From Tubulanus polymorphus (lineage: Eukaryota > Nemertea > Palaeonemertea > Tubulaniformes > Tubulanidae), in contig NC_134035.1 in NCBI RefSeq assembly GCF_964204645.1, forward strand, positions 9,858,501 through 9,922,500: 64,000 bases of DNA. Reading direction: 5' to 3'. The translations under genes were made by a program, and so were the position numbers. Shown one piece after another: positions 61,495-64,000 of this stretch; the first letter of the stretch is position 1; each line of letters begins with the position of its first letter. Below the pieces are notes generated by a model. It ran no database searches. It was given only the letters and a program-made list of their open reading frames with translations, and was not told the origin of the DNA.

Positions 61495-61753
61495 TTATGT
61501 TTGACCGTATAATATTTCGGCGATTGTAAAATTCATCGACCCCGATGAGTCTACTTTATCGGCGATGTAGGCTACGGTCAGAGCTGCCAACCTTTCCCGA
61601 TTTTCAGAATATGCGTAACCATATTTCTGTCCAAAGAAACATCGATTCGATTTATCTGACGCTGTGGCCAGAAGTGGAAAGATCTTACTATGAGGGTCCT
61701 CGTCATTAGTGATTAATTTTGCACACGTTGTTTCATATTTCAATGACATTTTC
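61495..61753 (-). CDS. Possible 3' exon or small orphan reading frame
   Basis: An 84-codon open frame from ATG 61749 to the stop at 61495, preceded by a good acceptor (tttttcag, exon from 61753). It reads MSLKYETTCAKLITNDEDP and ends FTIAEILYGQT. Composition looks coding (KYGYAYSENRERLAALTVAY), but I recognise no family and could not find a matching upstream exon. It may be the last exon of a minus-strand gene whose other exons lie at 61800-63500, or a chance frame. Confidence 0.3.
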
Positions 61754-61840
61754 CTGAAAAATTAACACTGGTAGCAAGGACCTGTAATATACCGATCAGT
61801 TAGAACGATTACCACACTCAAACGTGGTGAACGGATAATA

Positions 61841-61968
61841 AGATAAAAACCCACTATCTAACAGATTAAAAGAATTTAAAAACAAGAATTTACTTATTCA
61901 ATTTATTAATGAATAAATAAATTCTTATTTTTAAATTCTTTTAATCCGTAGATAGTGGGTTTTTATCT
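61841..61968. repeat. 128-bp near-perfect hairpin
   Basis: The left arm agataaaaacccactatcta and right arm tagatagtgggtttttatct are inverted. Pairing continues for about 57 bp per arm through gattaaaagaatttaaaaa with only a few mismatches, leaving a loop of about 14 bases. Confidence 0.9.
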
Positions 61969-63534
61969 AATTATACGGATCAGTTATTAAAGTAGAGGAA
62001 CTATGGCCATTTTTGTGTGGCCTTGAATCTTTTATCATATCATAATAGGCTTATCATTTTAAAATCTATTGGGCGTTTTCTTTTTCATGTAATAAACGAT
62101 TACAGATTTGTACATATACTGATAATACTGATACCTACCGTGAATCATCAATATTGATCGTACTACGATATCATGTATACAATAATCCAAACAAATGATA
62201 GCGCCTTGTTGATCAAAAAACAAATGGGGTGATATAATCAATATCCAGCGTGTATCTTAAGTGTGCAATCGTTTGTAAGTGGTATTGTACTAATTATTGA
62301 ATGTAATATGGATAATGAAAAATAAACAGATGATGCATGTACGATAGGTTTAATGCATTTATGGTGTTGAAAAAGAATGTTTTTTTTTGTGTTTTTCTCT
62401 GTTTAAATGGACGGTATGGTTCACAACAATGAAGGAATCAAGTATAATGCACGATTCGTTTTCACTAAAGAAGCGTATTTTATTCGGTAGAAGGATCGCG
62501 AGACGTGAGTCGTTATGCAGTTACATGAATACATACAAACTAACCCGTATTAGGTGTTAAAACTCCGTGATTATTCAACAATAAAATCTACATCATCTAA
62601 AGATCTAGGATCCTCCGCCCTGCCCTAAACGGAGATTGGGGTCGACACCAGTCCCCCATGTTTGGGACTTAAATAATAAGAAAAGTGTAACTTTTGCCTT
62701 ACGAAGTGCTTCACTTATACTATCAATAAGTGCATTAAAGTGCTTACTTTTGCCTCAGACTTACTACTATGATCCCTTCAACACTTGGTGGACAGATGAA
62801 AAAATTCACCTGAAACCGTTACTGAGTGACCTATTGATTAGCAATTTTCGAACTTTCTAAGTCCGACAATACAGCTAAAAAACATCGTTCATGTCTGAGG
62901 TAGTTATATAGAGTGATAAAAACATAAGCATACATATGCATTTTTCGAATGCACGAAAGCGGAATAATAATGAATAGCGACAATGAATCACATGTACATA
63001 CGGGTACGTACGTATAAAATATAGTTGATGTTTACAGTTTGAAAGCCATGGACTGTGACGCACATTATCTATGACTTTCAAATACTTGAAGAATGTACAT
63101 GTATAACTTCCAACACACCTTACTCAAGGGTCAATCATTTACTATACATACGATATGTTTCGAAAATCTTGTACTCATCTTTGTACGCAACATAAGCTAC
63201 ATCGTCGAAGAATCTGATCCGGTCTCTACTATATCAATGTTTTAACCAAAAAGCCTATGCAGGCCCGTACGTAGCCTCTATTTTGGGTGGGTGCAAATTT
63301 CAAATTTAGATAACGCGGAACGTACCTGACGGCGTATAGCCGGCAACAGCGAGAGAGTGGCGGGGGTGGGGCGGGGGCTGTTGGGGGCCTCCCTCAAGAA
63401 AAAGCGTTTTAGATACATTTTCGGCCAATGTTAGAGAATATTTCATATAACGTCATTGAAACACTAATAGTCTGATGTATGCAATAATTCAATGTTTTAA
63501 CCCAAAATCAACGCCTGTAGAGATGGTGACCATT
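61969..63534. other. Intergenic DNA, no gene recognised
   Basis: No supported exon on either strand. AATAAA at 62321-62326 (plus) could be a distal signal for DNAJC5, a weak inference. A G-rich patch at about 63354-63390 is the only marked composition change. Confidence 0.4.
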
Positions 63535-64000
63535 TCATTCGTAAGATGACGCAAAAACGTGGAACTCGCTGTTGGTTTTAGACTGAACGTAACTCACGGC
63601 GTGATTGCCGAACTCGCTAGCTGGTAACTGCACCAGTGGAAGCGACCACATCCCGGCGTATAGCTGTTTCTCGAACTGATGTTTCGGCCAATCTCTGCCA
63701 ATACACAGCGGCGGAACGAGACTGAAAGGTGGTATTTCCAAATTCAAATTTCTAAATCGAGCGTGTTCGAAAGACGATAGTTCGGCATTCGAGCGCGTAT
63801 TGGCCCACGTAGTCGTGAGCAGAAAGCGACTTCCGCTGTCCGAAAAGTGTTTTAGAACTTTCAGGGCGTCGGCTGTTGTCAGATGTTGCAGCATGTGCCT
63901 GCAGTGAATTATATCGTAAGAGCCGTCCAAAGGATTCTTCACGATATCTTGATGTCGAAACGACCAATCCGTTCTATTTGCGAACCTGGTGTTGTGCGAT
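63535..64000 (-). CDS. Methyltransferase-like protein, C-terminal part, cut by the window edge
   Basis: An open frame runs from the right edge to the stop at 63535-63537. It reads FANRTDWSFRHQDIVKNPL, then YDIIHCRHMLQHLTTADALK, FLLTTTW and LEIPPFSLVPPLCIGRDWP. The D...YDIIHCRHMLQHL...GSRFLLTTTW...N series fits motifs IV-VI of class I SAM-dependent methyltransferases of the type found as uncharacterised proteins in invertebrates, with the PPF motif typical of that group. The SAM-binding GxGxG motif would be to the right of 64000 and is not seen. A possible acceptor (cag at 63983-63985 region) could start the exon there. Substrate unknown. Confidence 0.6.
   Translation of the reverse strand, partial: SHNTRFANRTDWSFRHQDIVKNPLDGSYDIIHCRHMLQHLTTADALKVLKHFSDSGSRFLLTTTWANTRSNAELSSFEHARFRNLNLEIPPFSLVPPLCIGRDWPKHQFEKQLYAGMWSLPLVQLPASEFGNHAVSYVQSKTNSEFHVFASSYE

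Overview
The window is eukaryotic nuclear DNA from an animal. Genes are split by GT-AG introns of roughly 0.1-3 kb. Intergenic and intronic DNA is AT-rich and carries many short inverted-repeat elements and long (AT)n tracts. The gene set (CPSF6/7, MOB3, SNAPC1, MFAP1, RFWD3, a syndapin/PACSIN-like protein, a class I Rab11-FIP, DNAJC5/cysteine-string protein) is that of a bilaterian. An intronless FMRFamide-receptor-like GPCR, a secreted C-type lectin and compact introns point to an invertebrate. A lophotrochozoan such as a mollusc, brachiopod or annelid is my best guess, but it is not proven by the sequence. I joined exons by hand. Every multi-exon model below keeps frame across all its junctions and most are supported by family similarity.

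Layout. 557-1987 (-): first three coding exons of a CPSF6/7 homologue, which continues off the left edge. 4271-6793 (-): complete MOB3, seven exons. 8589-9641 (-): single-exon SNAPC1, with a 42-bp minisatellite running across its stop codon. 10163-15817 (+): complete MFAP1, ten exons, divergent from SNAPC1 over about 520 bp. 16282-23170 (-): complete RFWD3, 14 exons, tail to tail with MFAP1. 26423-31386 (+): an unrecognised small cysteine-rich, probably secreted, protein in five exons behind a TATA box. 33195-34901 (-): an unrecognised type I membrane protein with an acidic ectodomain. 35698-36752 (+): an intronless class A GPCR broken by a frameshift before TM7, followed at 36774-37025 by a decayed partial tandem copy. 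37096-40993 (-): F-BAR/SH3 syndapin-like gene, 11 exons. 42000-43209 (+): secreted C-type lectin with a PAN-like C-terminus. 45635-51161 (-): Rab11-FIP class I, 11 exons. 52072-56788 (+): DNAJC5, six exons. 63535-64000 (-): 3' part of a methyltransferase-like gene running off the right edge.

The recognised genes are mostly independent housekeeping functions: pre-mRNA 3' processing and splicing, snRNA transcription, replication-fork ubiquitylation, and membrane trafficking or synaptic chaperoning. They are not an operon or a single pathway. Head-to-head pairs (SNAPC1/MFAP1, Rab11-FIP/DNAJC5, syndapin-like/lectin) may share promoter regions.

Between and inside the genes are at least nine families of short non-autonomous elements recognisable by terminal inverted repeats, one tRNA-derived SINE, a 128-bp near-perfect hairpin and a 35-bp perfect palindrome. 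No transposase, CRISPR array or rRNA gene was seen. The most novel-looking material is the cysteine-rich prohormone-like gene, the orphan membrane protein, the degenerating GPCR pair and the unusually dense miniature-element landscape.
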